Made by a program: the position numbers and the translations under genes. A DNA stretch of 64,000 bases from Diphasiastrum complanatum (lineage: Eukaryota; Streptophyta; Lycopodiopsida; Lycopodiales; Lycopodiaceae), in NCBI GenBank assembly GCA_029204225.1, contig CM055109.1, positions 34,409,098-34,473,097 of the forward strand, in the 5' to 3' direction. A model generated the notes under the pieces. The model saw only the letters and a program-made list of their open reading frames with translations. It was not told where the DNA came from and made no database searches. This document shows, in pieces, positions 1-12,003 of the stretch; the stretch's first letter is position 1; each line of letters opens with the position of its first letter.

Positions 1-284
1 AAGGATATCAATATTGATTTAAATGGAATATGAGGGAATATGCCAAACATTTCTCACACAAGCAAGATAGTATCAATTTCAAATGCATCAATGTTGACTT
101 ATGAAGTTTCAAGGTATAGTTGGAACTTGTTGCACAACCAAGCTGTGAAGTTTGGCCCTTACATGGTTCAAGAAGTTTGATTTTTCATCTTTTTACAAGA
201 ACATATAATACATGGTATAGTACCTTCATTTTCTTCATCATGTTTGTTGGGCACAATCTCATTGCTAGTGGGGAATCCTATCAC

Positions 285-590
285 GGAAGACCCAAATAAG
301 CGTCACTAACTGGTATTCAATGAGCAACTTTACCAGTTGCTTTTACGGAACTGCCTTTTTGTATAGTCAATCCATCACCCGTTAACATTGTTTGATTCCA
401 GATTCAAAGCAATTCCTATTGTACCATCTTCAAATTCTACTAATTCCCCTGCCATTCCTTCGTTGAGACCATAGATAAGGGCAATTTCATCTCCTACTTG
501 GAGTATGGTACCAATATTAAAAACCCTTACTTCTTGATTATATTGCTCAATTTGTACTGCTAATTTTTTCGGGTCGAATGTTTACCATTA
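285..590 (-). pseudogene. atpA: Plastid-derived atpA fragment (NUPT)
   Basis: Read on the minus strand, this stretch gives blocks typical of the chloroplast ATP synthase alpha subunit: an N-terminal block with [19 protein letters not shown], then [20 protein letters not shown], then [19 protein letters not shown] and PVSDAYLG. A few residues are missing between the second and third blocks and the frame shifts near the last block, so it cannot encode a working subunit. Protein-level recognition of several consecutive blocks makes the identity secure. Transfer from plastid to nucleus is inferred from the decay and from the surrounding nuclear repeats. Confidence 0.85.
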
Positions 591-674
591 GCGTTTGTTG
601 ATGAATTTTAAAAAATGAAACCTATGAAAAAAACTAATCGGTTGTGTTTTCCGTGGCCCTCATCAAGAAGCTGA

Positions 675-836
<162 letters not shown>

Positions 837-927
837 GGATTCTCCATTGATTCCAATCCTCTTTCCATTTAGGAACTTGAAATAATAACATACAAATAAT
901 ATTTGTGGCATCTATTCAATAAAGGTA

Positions 928-1446
928 TTAATATTTTCTTAAATATAATTGTATGATTAGTAAGCAACCCCTCCCCCAATGAGCTGATAAAAAATCCCAT
1001 ATGTTTGCTATTGCGAGACGATCTACTTCTATTCCTTTCTCAGCAAAAGCTTTTTTATCTAAATCTAAAAAAAAGGATAAAAATCTTTGCTTTGATATTT
1101 CTAAAGAAGATTGAAGCGGAGTGGGTTTATCCACTCCTCACTGGCAAAATAGATTTCTTTGAACTTTGTTGTGCGGCGTTAAAAGACAAGACAGCTCACA
1201 TATTAGATCCAATAGTCAAGGCAAAATTGAGTTACTGGCAATGGACAACTTTGGATCGTTGTAACGATGCAGTTTGTGTGATGTCCAACATTTTTCCCAA
1301 GCACGTGGAGGACAAGAACTACGTACAGGACAAGAAGTATATTGGAAAGGACATTTTAAAGAAGAAACTGATAATCCTTCCATATTGTTCGAAGTAAGTA
1401 ATGACAACATTAGGAGTTTGTCACTTCTACGGCCAACCCTTTGCAT
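928..1446. other. Unassigned stretch with overlapping ORFs
   Basis: Open frames exist on both strands (minus 928-1134, plus 1005-1397). The minus frame contains an ordered run ending AIANIWDFLSAHWG that reads like real protein. I do not recognise either product. Because the segment follows two plastid fragments it could be further organelle DNA, but no plastid gene was identified in it. Coding status is doubtful. Confidence 0.2.
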
Positions 1447-1819
1447 GCACTAGACCCTAAATATGCATTGTGTATTTCAATTTTAGTGAGCATTGGAGCC
1501 TGGGTCTTTTAAGCAGATATGTCAGTAATGAGAGATCTTATAGATGGGTTTTCCTGAAATCCAAATTGCTTGGCAGGTAACTTGAACATTTGAAGACTTT
1601 CTGTAGATCTAGTATTCATTCGTCGAGCAAAGATTGTAGGCCACTTTGCAATGATGACTTAGAAAACAACAAGTCAAAGCCACTTTTGTCTGTGTTGCAC
1701 AAGACAAAGCAAGAAAATGTAAGTGTGAGGGTTTGTTTCAAGGATAGAACAAGATAGAACATACCTAATTGTAAGCAAAAAGAATGGGTCGAATTCTCGC
1801 AAATGCAATATGGTAAAAA

Positions 1820-1915
1820 AGATTGAAGTATTATGTAAAATTCTATAAGGAAAAGTAGTTATTACTCTTGTGGTAAGTTTGGTCATTTGAGGAAGTAGTT
1901 CAAAAAGGACCGACT
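1820..1915 (+). pseudogene. Ty1/copia-like gag zinc-knuckle scrap
   Basis: A plus-strand frame reads YYSCGKFGHLRK, a stop, then FKKD. This matches the spacing of a retroelement zinc knuckle (CxxCxxxGHxxxxC), but the first and last cysteines are lost and a stop replaces the last one. Upstream DNA from about 1480 has scattered gag-like codons with many stops. It is an old fragment; the assignment rests on this one motif. Confidence 0.4.
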
Positions 1916-2140
1916 TATCTTCAAAAGAACGGCATCATGTACAAAAATCATAAGTAGTCTAAAGCTAGATCATCATCATTATAGTTTTAAATTTATCATA
2001 AAATTTCACAAAAACAGTTTTTAGTTTTAAATTTATCATAAGCTTTACCATTAACATTTTGTCATTGCTTTTAAAAGGGACATTAAATACTAAGCAGTTT
2101 TTTTTTTCAATTGGTGTTGTGGTTGTTCACTCAGCCACAC

Positions 2141-2242
2141 AAAATTGCAACTTCAAATAGCCCAGGCCGGGCCCACGCATCAGCCCACAAAAAAATTGCA
2201 ACTTCAAATAGCCCAGATTTGGGCCCACGCATCAGCCCACAG
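2141..2242. repeat. Tandem duplication, 51-bp unit
   Basis: Two adjacent copies of a unit starting aaaattgcaacttcaaatag and ending gcatcagcccac, with period 51. The copies differ at a few positions around the cccaggccgg / cccagatttg block. No coding function is seen. Confidence 0.8.
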
Positions 2243-2486
2243 ATAGCATCTTTGACAATCGTTGGCGCTTAATGGCATGGCGACACATGGCCGAGGTGCC
2301 CGGGGCAGCCCTGGGGTCGATAAATGCTGGGACCCATGTTTTAGCGCTGGTCCAAATTTTTGGATTTTGGGATGAGTGGCGAGGTGATAGGCGTGACCAA
2401 GTTTTTTACGGGCCTCAGCTTTTTCCTCGACATATTTAGGACACGCGGCTAACAAAATAGTGGTTTTTTTTTTTTTTTTTTTTTTT

Positions 2487-3198
2487 GGGGGGGTGGGGGG
2501 GGGAAGGTCCTGCTCCGAGGCCCTTCCGCCCCTCGAAGACTGTGCGCCTGAGAGCGCACATTCTTCCGCGAGCGGAAGGGCCGAGGAGCCGGCCCTTCCC
2601 TTGTGTGAGTTCTGTTTTTAGATTTTTTGTTTCTTTTTTTTTTACGTAAATTTCTTTTTACATGCACCTTCTGGGCGGAAGGTACATGTAAGAAAAAGTA
2701 AATTTTTCTACGTGAACCTTCCGGAGTCCAAAAGGTGCCTGTAAAAAAAATTTGTCAAAAAAAATTTGCCCCACAAATTAGGTTTTGTGAGGCACCACCA
2801 TTTCCTTTGTAAAAATTTAAAAACTGATTTTAGGGTTGGGCAGTGGGCACAGTCACGGGGGGGGGGGAGGTCCTGCTCCGAGGCCCTTCCTCCCCTGAAG
2901 ACTGTGTGCCCGAGGGCGGAGGCCCGAGGGCACACAGTCTTCCGCGGGCGGAAGGGCCGAGGAGCCGGCCCTTCCCTGCCATGAATTCTGTTTTTACATT
3001 TTTTTTCCTTTTTTTTTTTACGTAATTTTTTTTTTACACGCACCTTCCGGGCGGAAGGTGCATGTAAAAAACGTAAATTTTTTTACTTGCACTTTTCGAT
3101 ATCCGGAAGGTGCCTGTAAAAGAGAATTTGCCCCACAGATTACGTTCTGTGAGGCATCACCATTTCCTTTGTAAAAATTTAAAAACTGATTTTACTAG
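2487..3198. repeat. GC-rich tandem repeat with hairpins, 363-bp period
   Basis: Two copies (about 2487-2837 and 2856-3198) share an ordered series of blocks: a G run, tcctgctccgaggccctt, a hairpin, gccgaggagccggcccttcc, a T-rich stretch, inverted cytosine-rich motifs around accttccgggcggaaggt, and a tail ending aaaaactgatttta. Copy 2 holds a perfect 15-bp inverted repeat (arms 2897-2911 and 2928-2942, core gaagactgtgtgccc) with a 16-base loop. The ORFs here are low-complexity by-products. It could be a foldback transposon terminus or a duplicated regulatory cassette upstream of the next gene. Confidence 0.75.
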
Positions 3199-3369
3199 GG
3201 GCAAGAGAAGCACTCCTGGGGGATCAGTAGCGTGTCCCAAGAGATGGGGCTCAACAATGCCTCATGTTCAAATCTAAAGAAACGCATATGGGCAGCCGCA
3301 GCAACTGCCCAACTCAAACTATTTTTTCTTGACCACGTGGAGCTACACAAACTCTGTCATCTGTTCGGT

Positions 3370-3500
3370 GTTGATAAGAGACGAGGATGCTCCCTCTCCC
3401 TCCTCCATAGCCATAGCTCCCTCTCCCTCCATCCCTCCATCGCTCCCTCGCCCTCCTCCTTCCCTCCACCTCCCTCAGGCATCCCTTCTGCAAAGCTAGA
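3370..3500 (+). promoter_or_regulatory. Pyrimidine-rich leader, probable 5' UTR of the TGD5-like gene
   Basis: This stretch is dominated by ctccctc blocks on the plus strand, typical of plant 5' untranslated leaders, and lies about 400 bases upstream of the glycine-rich coding exon. The region between contains plausible donor and acceptor dinucleotides, so a 5' UTR intron is possible. No TATA box was identified with confidence. The ORF through it is low-complexity Ser/Pro/Leu and is not believed. Confidence 0.35.
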
Positions 3501-3905
3501 AGCTTCTTGCTCTCTTCCACAGTTTCTTGCAAGCTCTCATCCTCGTTGCTGCATCCTTCGCAAGCCTAAATGTGATTGGTTATGGTGATCTGTCACTTCT
3601 CTCGCGGTATCCTGAATAATCTAGATTCGAGCCTCATCATCTGTTCTCTTCGATTTTCTTCTCTTTTCTCGCTGTATCCTGAATAATTTGATTTGCAAGG
3701 ATGCTGCGTTTATTGTTATTATGACTGAGGCCAGATCGGCTGTGACAGAATGCCACAATCGCCCCACCATCATGCTCTCACCCTAGGTTCACAAGAGCAT
3801 GAATCCAAGCACGGCCTGCTGCTGCCTGTTGTTGGCTTGTGGGATTATCGGACCAAAGACAAGGTGGCGACGCGCAGATTCAGGTTCTTCCAGCAGGAAA
3901 GAAAG

Positions 3906-4154
3906 ATGGTGGAAAGGTTAGATTTCGGCCCTGGAGGTGCTGTGGGAGTCGGCTGCGGTGCTGGAGTGGGGGTGGCCGTAACAGGGGGAGTGGGTGTATG
4001 GACGCAGCCCTGGAATGCCTTGCGGTTAGTGTTTGGGCTGGGAGTTGGCTGCGGAATTGGCATCGGATATGGATTTGGCCATGGCATAGGAGTTCGCTGG
4101 GATCGTTCTCAGATCAAGAAACATGATAAGAAGCGCATTGTTTTAGAAATTTAG
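3906..4154 (+). CDS. TGD5: Small glycine-rich protein, TGD5-like
   Basis: An 82-residue product starting MVERLDFGPGG. Its body is an alternating Gly/small-hydrophobic pattern (GVGCGAGVGVAVTGG, then LGVGCGIGIGYGFGHGIGV) around a conserved-looking TQPWNALR segment, with a basic tail ending KKHDKKRIVLEI. Plant TGD5 proteins are about 90 residues with the same glycine-rich layout and take part in ER-to-chloroplast lipid transfer at the plastid envelope; the function here is inferred from that resemblance. This start was chosen because a likely splice acceptor (ttcttccag) lies just upstream; an in-frame start at 3750 would add 52 poorly ordered residues. Other glycine-rich families remain possible because composition drives much of the similarity. 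Confidence 0.55.
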   Translation: MVERLDFGPGGAVGVGCGAGVGVAVTGGVGVWTQPWNALRLVFGLGVGCGIGIGYGFGHGIGVRWDRSQIKKHDKKRIVLEI

Positions 4155-5280
4155 GGACAAACCTTCACATTTTCGCATAAGTACGTTCATTGCAAACATT
4201 ACCTCCTGATTCAAATAACTGCTCTCCAATTTTCATCTTTTTATCCCTCTTTTTTTGAATATGCAAATGTCTACATCAAATTTATATTATCCAGAATAGG
4301 TCATATCATACGTGATTGATATATGGCATATTTTTCTCTGTTTGGCGTATTTTTCTCTGTTTGGATCGTAAGTAGTAAATGCTTCAAGAACTCCTTCACA
4401 GTCTTCAGGTTTATGTGAAACCCTATGAAGTTTCAAAGTAACCGAGAACTTGAATTATTAGTTATAATCTATATTCATATACCAAACTTTCTGGAGCTTG
4501 CTTGAAATCTGGCAGCAGATTGGACTATGTGAAGGAAAAATTCGTGAAAATTGTGATGCAAGCGAAGCTATGGAGCTTTGCAGGTGCATGTTTTCTATCA
4601 AAAAATCAGTGCAAGTTAAGCGGAAGTTTGCTGCAGAGGAGGGGGGGAGCTTTTGGTTTGCAACTGTGTTGGGTACATAACCAGTAGAGCGGAGGAGCAG
4701 AACGTTTGGTTTTCAACTGTTTTTAGTTTCAAGTGTTTTGGGTAGATAACCAGCAGAGGATCCTTGAGGCACACGATCTTATGAGCAGGGTGATTCAGGA
4801 CCTCAGCTTGGATCCTCAAGGCATGCGGGCTTCTGATCATGAAGCTTCAAGATTCAAAAGGATGCAGATGCAAGATTCATCATTCTCTCCGTCTGAATTA
4901 ACTGAGGTTATATATCTCAATAAGTTAATGGGGCTCTTATGTATGGGGCATTTAAATGGCCAGATTTCAATGAGCAGGATGCACCTACTTATCAACTGTG
5001 GTGTTTATCATGTGACCTTCGTAGTTGGATGTGCTACCCTTCCTTCAAACGTAGTAAAATAGTCATGCCATATAAATTAGACTTTCATGTCTCAAACATG
5101 TCCAGTGAGATTTTTTCCTTACGTGTTTTTGTTAAGACACCAAAATATTTCGTTTGTTTCTAATAAACGATGTTCACGTGTAGAATTTTTTAACAATCAT
5201 GAATGAACTGGCTAGCTGATGAAGCAGGTTAAGGTATCTATTTTATGCTTTACTTGCTTCTATCTTGAATTTATACATTG
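4155..5280 (+). other. Possible downstream transcript region, no gene recognised
   Basis: Short ORFs occur (4498-4680, 4502-4687, 4733-5062). The last contains an ordered-looking run LEAHDLMSRVIQDLSLDPQG. None resembles a family I recognise and the frames are not joined by convincing splice sites. It may be 3' UTR or alternative exons of the gene upstream, or decayed coding DNA. Confidence 0.2.
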
Positions 5281-5500
5281 TCTTCTTTTGTCCGGACTCC
5301 TATTTCAACCATTACCCTAGCCCATACGATAACCCAGTGTAATCCATCCTTAATCCTAACCCAAATCCATGATGTTGACTGAGTGGTGAAATAGGCACAT
5401 GCAAATGGACTGTACAATTTAACACTAGATTTCTATCACTACCACGACCCTATAATATATTACAGTATAGTCCAACCCTAACCCTATGATACAGTACTCT
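5281..5500. repeat. Scattered telomere-like CCCTAA motifs
   Basis: Several short blocks such as aaccctaaccct, accctagccc and taatcctaaccc recur, resembling the plant telomere unit TTTAGGG on the opposite strand. They are degenerate and spaced, not a tandem array, so this is interstitial telomere-like sequence at most. Confidence 0.35.
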
Positions 5501-5859
5501 CTACCTTGGTCCACATGCATAGAGTCATAACTTTTGATAGTTAGTCATAACCCTGGGTGTAGCAGATCTCTCAACAATGCCATGACAAGCTGTACGAAGA
5601 CAACTATGACATTACATGAATTACTCTCTGATCAGGAGCTATGTGTCTTTCAGTCTATCTCAGAGTGATATAAGAGCTAAGTCTTGGTTGTAGGAGGGTC
5701 TTAGATGCTTCTTTTGCAGGTGACTTGCAAGCTTTCCTAACTCTAGAGAATTCATATTCTTCTTGCTTGCTTCACTTCGACTCTTACTTGTACAAGAACC
5801 TTAACCCTTGCGATATATGCTTATCCCCCCACCAACTAAAAACTAAAAACCCTAAATCA

Positions 5860-6195
5860 CACATGTCAGTACAACACGTTCGTATTGTACTGTACAACAA
5901 GTCTGTACAGCAGGTCCATACCGTAATGTATAGTTGGTACATATAATTCTGATTGTAATATTGTGTGTCCATACTGTACACTTCTGCACCTCACATGTCT
6001 ATACAACAGGTCCATATCGCACATGTATGTACCATAGAACAGGTCTATACAATAGGTCAGGACTCAACACAATACAACAGGTCCATATCGTATAGGTTCG
6101 TACAATATATTCGTACTATACTGTACAACAGGTCCGTATAACACGTTTATAACGTATTGTACAACAGGTCCGTACTATATTGTACAACTAGTACA
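5860..6195 (+). repeat. Degenerate tandem array of an ACAACAGGTCCRTA motif
   Basis: At least eight imperfect copies of a short unit centred on acaacaggtcc, followed by gta or ata and a variable spacer, occur in about 330 bases (for example near 6005, 6077, 6124 and 6161). Spacing is irregular, roughly 25-60 bases. There is no credible ORF. Confidence 0.65.
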
Positions 6196-6370
6196 AGTCC
6201 TTCCTCCCCCTCTCTCTCCCTCTCACTCTTCATGTCGCCAAACCCTAAATACACACTCTCTCACTTTCTCTCTGTCTTCTCTTTCTCTTTTCCGCTCTTC
6301 CTTTTTCTCCCTCTCTCTCTCTCTATCCCTTTTCTTAAACCCTAAACACACACACACTCTCTCTCTCCTC
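6195..6370 (+). promoter_or_regulatory. Pyrimidine-rich leader-like region with telo-box motifs
   Basis: CT-rich DNA carries aaaccctaaa-type telo-boxes (near 6240 and 6338), a combination common in 5' leaders and promoters of plant housekeeping genes. A possible gene lies downstream (6544-6850) but its product is not recognised. The assignment rests on composition alone. Confidence 0.3.
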
Positions 6371-6543
6371 TCTGCCTTGCCGCCCCACTAACACGTTGTG
6401 CATTCCCTACGTTTTATCTGCCCTTACCCTCTTTCGGAGGTCCACATTTTCACGTAAGTTGATTCGATTGTCCAGTGCTCCTACTTTGCGCAAATTTTCA
6501 ATTTTATCGTTCGGGTATGTATATTTAGTGATTTATTGTCTAT

Positions 6544-6850
6544 GTGACCATGTTTAGTTTGATTTGTCATGGTATGATGGAAACCCACATTGGATTATCC
6601 GAGGATGATGATGATCCACCCCCTCTGACCATTTCCAAATGGCCTGGAAAGCCCAAACTTCAGACCAAGATATGGAAAAAGTTATCATCAAAGTTTTGGT
6701 TCCATCAGAGTTTCGCGACATCTTTGACTATCAAATCGAACACATCTTTGATTGTCAAATCCAACTAATGCACGCTATTCGTGAGACAGCTGGAAAGGAA
6801 AGTATTGCAGTGGAGATGCTAGTGGCTCCAAGGAAGGCCAGAAGCGGTGG
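6544..6850 (+). other. Unrecognised possible coding exon
   Basis: Two overlapping plus-strand frames run here. One starts at 6544 and includes GLSEDDDDPPPLTISKWPG; the other starts at 6639 and includes EKVIIKVLVPSEFRDIF and later GKESIAVEMLVAPRKARSGG. The second has balanced, gene-like composition and stops making sense in the downstream microsatellite. A frameshifted or spliced exon is possible. Neither frame is recognised. Confidence 0.2.
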
Positions 6851-6933
6851 GTCTACTACTCTATGTTCTATACTTCGAATCTATCTGCCAACTTCTACAC
6901 GGTTTTTTTTGAGAAGTTTTTCTATTCAGTCTT

Positions 6934-6935
<2 letters not shown>

Positions 6936-7013
<78 letters not shown>
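6936..7013. repeat. (CT)n microsatellite, followed by CG and CA runs
   Basis: A 78-base pure CT tract, followed at once by an alternating CG run (about 7015-7026) and a CA run (about 7028-7042). Long ORFs across it are repeat artefacts. Confidence 0.97.
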
Positions 7014-7015
<2 letters not shown>

Positions 7016-7036
7016 GCGCGCGCGCGTGCACACACA

Positions 7037-7144
7037 CACACATTAGCGAAGTGTGCTCACCGATGACGGGCGGCCGATGGTGTGTGTGTGTGTGTGGACA
7101 TAATTGATTGTTTGTAGAGATTATCACGCGAGCACACTTCGCTA

Positions 7145-7198
<54 letters not shown>

Positions 7199-7227
7199 AC
7201 ATAATTGATTGTTTATAGAGATTATTC
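7037..7227. repeat. Inverted repeat and direct repeat bounded by (CA/GT)n
   Basis: Perfect 22-bp inverted arms lie at 7037-7058 and 7130-7151 (core attagcgaagtgtgctc and its complement). In addition a direct repeat of GT run plus gacataattgattgtttgta occurs at about 7088-7124 and 7190-7227. The second GT tract runs 7146-7198. The layout suggests a duplication and inversion primed by dinucleotide repeats. Confidence 0.85.
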
Positions 7228-8690
7228 GGTGTAGTGTATTTGTGTTGATGAATGATTTGCATAAATGTTTTTGTTATCATCTGATATTTGAGTAATCAAG
7301 AGGTCAGTACCACCAATTAGTGTGTTGAATACCTACAAAGATAAAAAAAAATCAATACAAATAATATAGATTGAGGAGAATTGTATTCAAAGTAGTTAAA
7401 GTTTTGCAAATTATGCATCAACACTAGGTAATAGATATGATGTGTCAATAATTTGAATGTCTTCAACTTTCAAGTCAATGTACATATTGATTGTTTTGTT
7501 TTTGTTGAAAGTACTGTAAATAGAACCCTAAATGGATTTACAAAAGATCCTCAAGAGTGATTGGGTACTTGGTTAATCAATCGTTTGCAAAACTAGCACT
7601 CAAATCTTGATCTAGATTGGCAATTTTGATCTAAACAAGCAAGAATAATCAATTATTAATCAAAACACTATAGAATGACCTCACATGTGTGAAGTATAGT
7701 CTGTAGTATGGCCTACTAATAGAGAATCAACTTCACTTATTTTAGATTGCATTCACATCAAAAAATTCCAACACAAATGGTGTAAAAGTTCCAAATTGCT
7801 CCAAAATCATGAACTCTCACACAATGGAATGAATAATTGATAGTACAAAGAAGATGCTTTATGGCTGGTTGAGCAGGTCCAACATGTGTTTAGAGACCTA
7901 ATTAGCATTAGGTTTGCCTACTCTTGTGAAATTGACCTAACCATTAGGTCTACCAACTTTGGTAGTTAAATCGATCACCAACTTCCATGATTTGTGGAGT
8001 TTGCTTCTAAACTCTAGGAACTTGACCAAACATCCTATCTAACTTCTATGATTAGGTCCTAACTACCCTAGGCCTATTCTCACACTTGTGAACATGCTTT
8101 CACATGTGTGGATTACAATATGTACACTAAACTATGTGTTTATCAACTCAATATTTGCAAATTCTTGCAGTTTTCCTAGAAGAAAAATATATATTTGAGT
8201 CCTCAACAACTAGAATAACCAACATATGTCCAATTTAGTGGGTAGTATCAAATGTTTGATTCTTTTTCATAGTTCTTAAATGAAATACATTGCACAATTG
8301 GAATGTAATCCAATATTCAATCTGACAAAATCTCGTTGGATAGAAAAAGAGCTACTCTTATGTGCTCATGTCCTCTCATAGATAAGTTTGATAGTGAAAG
8401 GATGAGGAACATAATCATAGATCACTTTCTTCTGCAATGTTGTCTTCTCTTGTATAAGACAGAAAAATGACTAGCAAATATATTAGCACTATCAACGACA
8501 ACACAATTGAAACATAAAACAAACCCAATAATCTGTCTATAAAAATATGTGATACATATAGTTTCTCTTTGAAGAGAGTAAAGCGTCTCTTTAGAATAGT
8601 TGTGTCTACTTCTAACGATGTGTCTATTGATTGAGCGAATAATTAGACGTGTTGTTATGTCCATCTCCTGTATATAGAATTTGGCATAAT
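7228..8690. other. AT-rich DNA without a recognised feature
   Basis: No credible gene is visible on either strand. The only ORF above 60 residues (minus 8422-8664) has no recognisable motif. Probably old transposon-derived or intergenic sequence. Confidence 0.5.
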
Positions 8691-9133
8691 CCTAAACTTG
8701 GATATACGATACTCCAGTACTTAAAATTATTGGTTATGCCTCATTATTTTGGACTAGCCAGAAATGTAATTAATAACCTTCTAAGGACCTAGGCACACCC
8801 ATTAGGACATATGGAGCTAGTGCATGATAATTGACAAGTTTATATGCATGCAGACGATATCAAAAGCAATCGATTGATAATGGGAATCCTATATGGAAAT
8901 TCCTAGGCTCCATGGTTCTACTTATGCATGTAGGAACTTGCCCTCCTCCATTGCCAGTTTCAAATATTCCGTTGTCGAAATCCTCTCCTCTCAGGCTCTT
9001 GTATTTAGTCATCGTGGCTTCAAGGAGAAGCTAATTGGGGTTTGACTTTTTGCTTCTAGTTGGTTGGGTGGTTTGGCTCCACAATATCTTTTTTGTGTGT
9101 TTTTGAGCTGGGATCTTGGGAAGATCATTACAT
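8690..9133 (+). mobile_element. LTR-like sequence A, 5' copy
   Basis: This stretch aligns by eye with the sequence at 24150-24630. Shared blocks include cttggata-acg-tactcca, ggttatgcc, the segment around cttctagttggttgggtggttt, and a common end at ggatcttg-gga. It ends directly before a primer-binding-site-like sequence, as an LTR should. The left boundary is not resolved. Confidence 0.5.
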
Positions 9134-9145
9134 TGGTATTAGAGC
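9134..9145 (+). other. Primer-binding site for initiator tRNA-Met
   Basis: The sequence tggtattagagc differs by one base from tggtatcagagc, the usual plant retrotransposon primer site complementary to the 3' end of initiator tRNA-Met. It lies at the end of LTR-like sequence A and marks a plus-strand LTR retrotransposon. A short internal leader follows, up to about 9290. Confidence 0.6.
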
Positions 9146-9398
9146 AAGGCTTACGAATGGAGCGAAAGGTGGAGGCCTATGCTGTTATTTCAGAAGTTAT
9201 GGTATTGAATCATAACTCTTTGCTATTATGTATCTTGGTGGAGGAACCTATCTCCATGTATGAGATTTCTTGCTTGAGAATCAATAATTTATAAATAGAG
9301 CTTTGTGTTGGATGCTTATGAGGACAAATGTTAGTTTATCGTCATGAGAGAAGAAACTCTGGGCTAGGTGTATGGTGATTGCATGTCAATGTTTTCAG

Positions 9399-9590
9399 TT
9401 ACAAGTGGACAACTAGTGTTTTTAAGTGAAATTTTGAGGCTACTTTGTAATTTCTCTTTTGCCATTCAACTGCCTTCTTGACATTTCGTTCTCCTAGAAA
9501 ATCGTCAATCCCATCAATGAGGCTCCACAGCCCTTGTTCCTTTAGAACCATCATTCTTTTTGTGCTTCCAGATTCAATAGTTGGTTCCAT
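9399..9590 (-). pseudogene. Ty1/copia gag fragment
   Basis: The minus-strand frame includes MMVLKEQGLWSLIDGIDDF and then KKAVEWQKRNYKVASKFHL. This is the pattern of the N-terminal copia Gag domain (xLLxxxGLWxxIDG followed by WxxxxxKA). Only 63 residues remain. A matching minus-strand primer-binding site lies just upstream, so this is the start of a minus-strand copia element whose remainder is lost. Confidence 0.65.
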
Positions 9591-9721
9591 AACAAACCAA
9601 ACTTGTTTTATATAGCAAGTTCGATGTCATTTGCAAATATATTTATCTAAGGACTTCAAATAATTTGAATGTATTTGGATTGTTATTTGGAGACACTCCA
9701 AAAGATTAGAAGCACTAGTAT

Positions 9722-9840
9722 CCTTGCTTTGATACCATGTTGTAGAAAAGACCTACATACACGCATCTGGTCATGGATCCTCGTTTTACACTAACATAAT
9801 ATCTTTTGCAAATACATCCTAGCGCACCAGGGTTATGGCG
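9722..9840 (-). mobile_element. Copia primer-binding site and LTR edge (minus strand)
   Basis: On the minus strand tggtatcaaagcaagg (9722-9737) resembles the initiator tRNA-Met primer site, and the bases just before it end in ctacaaca, a typical LTR end. The LTR body would extend to the right but its far boundary is not resolved; it probably stops where CACTA transposase sequence begins. It fits the copia gag fragment lying downstream on the same strand. Confidence 0.5.
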
Positions 9841-9854
9841 ACACAAATATCATT

Positions 9855-10432
9855 TTGGGTGACCTAGACTATGTCGGCACACTTCAATATATTTACGAAG
9901 TCGACTATGGAAGAAACGGAAAATACTTGATCTTTGATGCGAAATGGTTCAAAGTTAACTATCATGGAAACAATGCCATGGTTAGAAAGGATGTGTCCGG
10001 GTTTTTTGCAATTGACTCGACAAAAGTGATACTTATGAACTCATATGACATGTTTGTATTGTCACAACATTGTGAACAAGTGTAACTACCTTGCAAGTTG
10101 TATTCTATTTTACATGACTTTTTTGTTTTATGACTTTAAATTAATTATCATGATATCACATTGTGCATTGATTTTATTTGTCTATTGTAGATCATATTTC
10201 ATCTGAATCAATTATCTCCCCAGTGGTTGCATGTCATCCAACTCAATACAAGAAAATGACGTATATTTGAAGACAAAGATATTGCATCAGATACGCCAAA
10301 CAACTTGCACGAGGAATCGGAAATCGAGGCAGAACCCTTGATCGAGCCAGAAATCCAATCTTCATTTGATGTCGAAAACAATGAAGAAGAAATCAGTGCC
10401 AAAAATATTAACATAGAAATGCAACACCGATG
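9855..10432 (+). pseudogene. CACTA (En/Spm) transposase C-terminal remnant, DUF4216-like
   Basis: The plus frame 9855-10085 reads DYVGTLQYIYEVDYG, LIFDAKWFKVNY, then FAIDSTKVILMNSYDMFVL and SQHCEQV. This is the layout of the DUF4216 domain at the C-terminus of plant CACTA TNP2-type transposases (YYGxLxxIxELDY, KWFxV, FVLAxQxxQV). A later frame at about 10205-10432 adds a WLHVIQLNTRK-like piece and an acidic tail (EESEIEAEPLIEPEIQSSFD), also usual for these proteins. Stops separate the pieces. No CACTA terminal repeats were found, so this is a fragment. Confidence 0.7.
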
Positions 10433-10684
10433 AGAATGCCACATTTTGATTAGGATTGGCCAGAGGAAGCAAGCGATGGTGAAGATTATCAAAGCTCTTA
10501 TATTCGTAAGAATACATTGTCGAATTTATGATTGCACTTAGTATTAGATTCAGATGAATGTATGGAATTAGATAATGACAAGAATGAGGCACTGATGAGC
10601 AATGTAATGAGAATATTCACTCACAATTGAGTTCATACATAAAGAGATCATTCATAGTTGATTGTATACATGAAGAAATCATTC

Positions 10685-11963
<1,279 letters not shown>

Positions 11964-12002
<39 letters not shown>
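11964..12002. repeat. (AC)n microsatellite
   Basis: A pure AC tract of 39 bases. Confidence 0.97.

Positions 12003-12003
<1 letters not shown>

Noticed and set aside
3845-4087. Minus-strand proline-rich ORF opposite the glycine-rich gene
   Set aside because: It is the antisense shadow of Gly codons; the plus-strand frame has the recognisable family pattern and a splice context.
5281-5500. Interstitial telomere array
   Set aside because: CCCTAA-type units are few, scattered and degenerate, so no true array is present.
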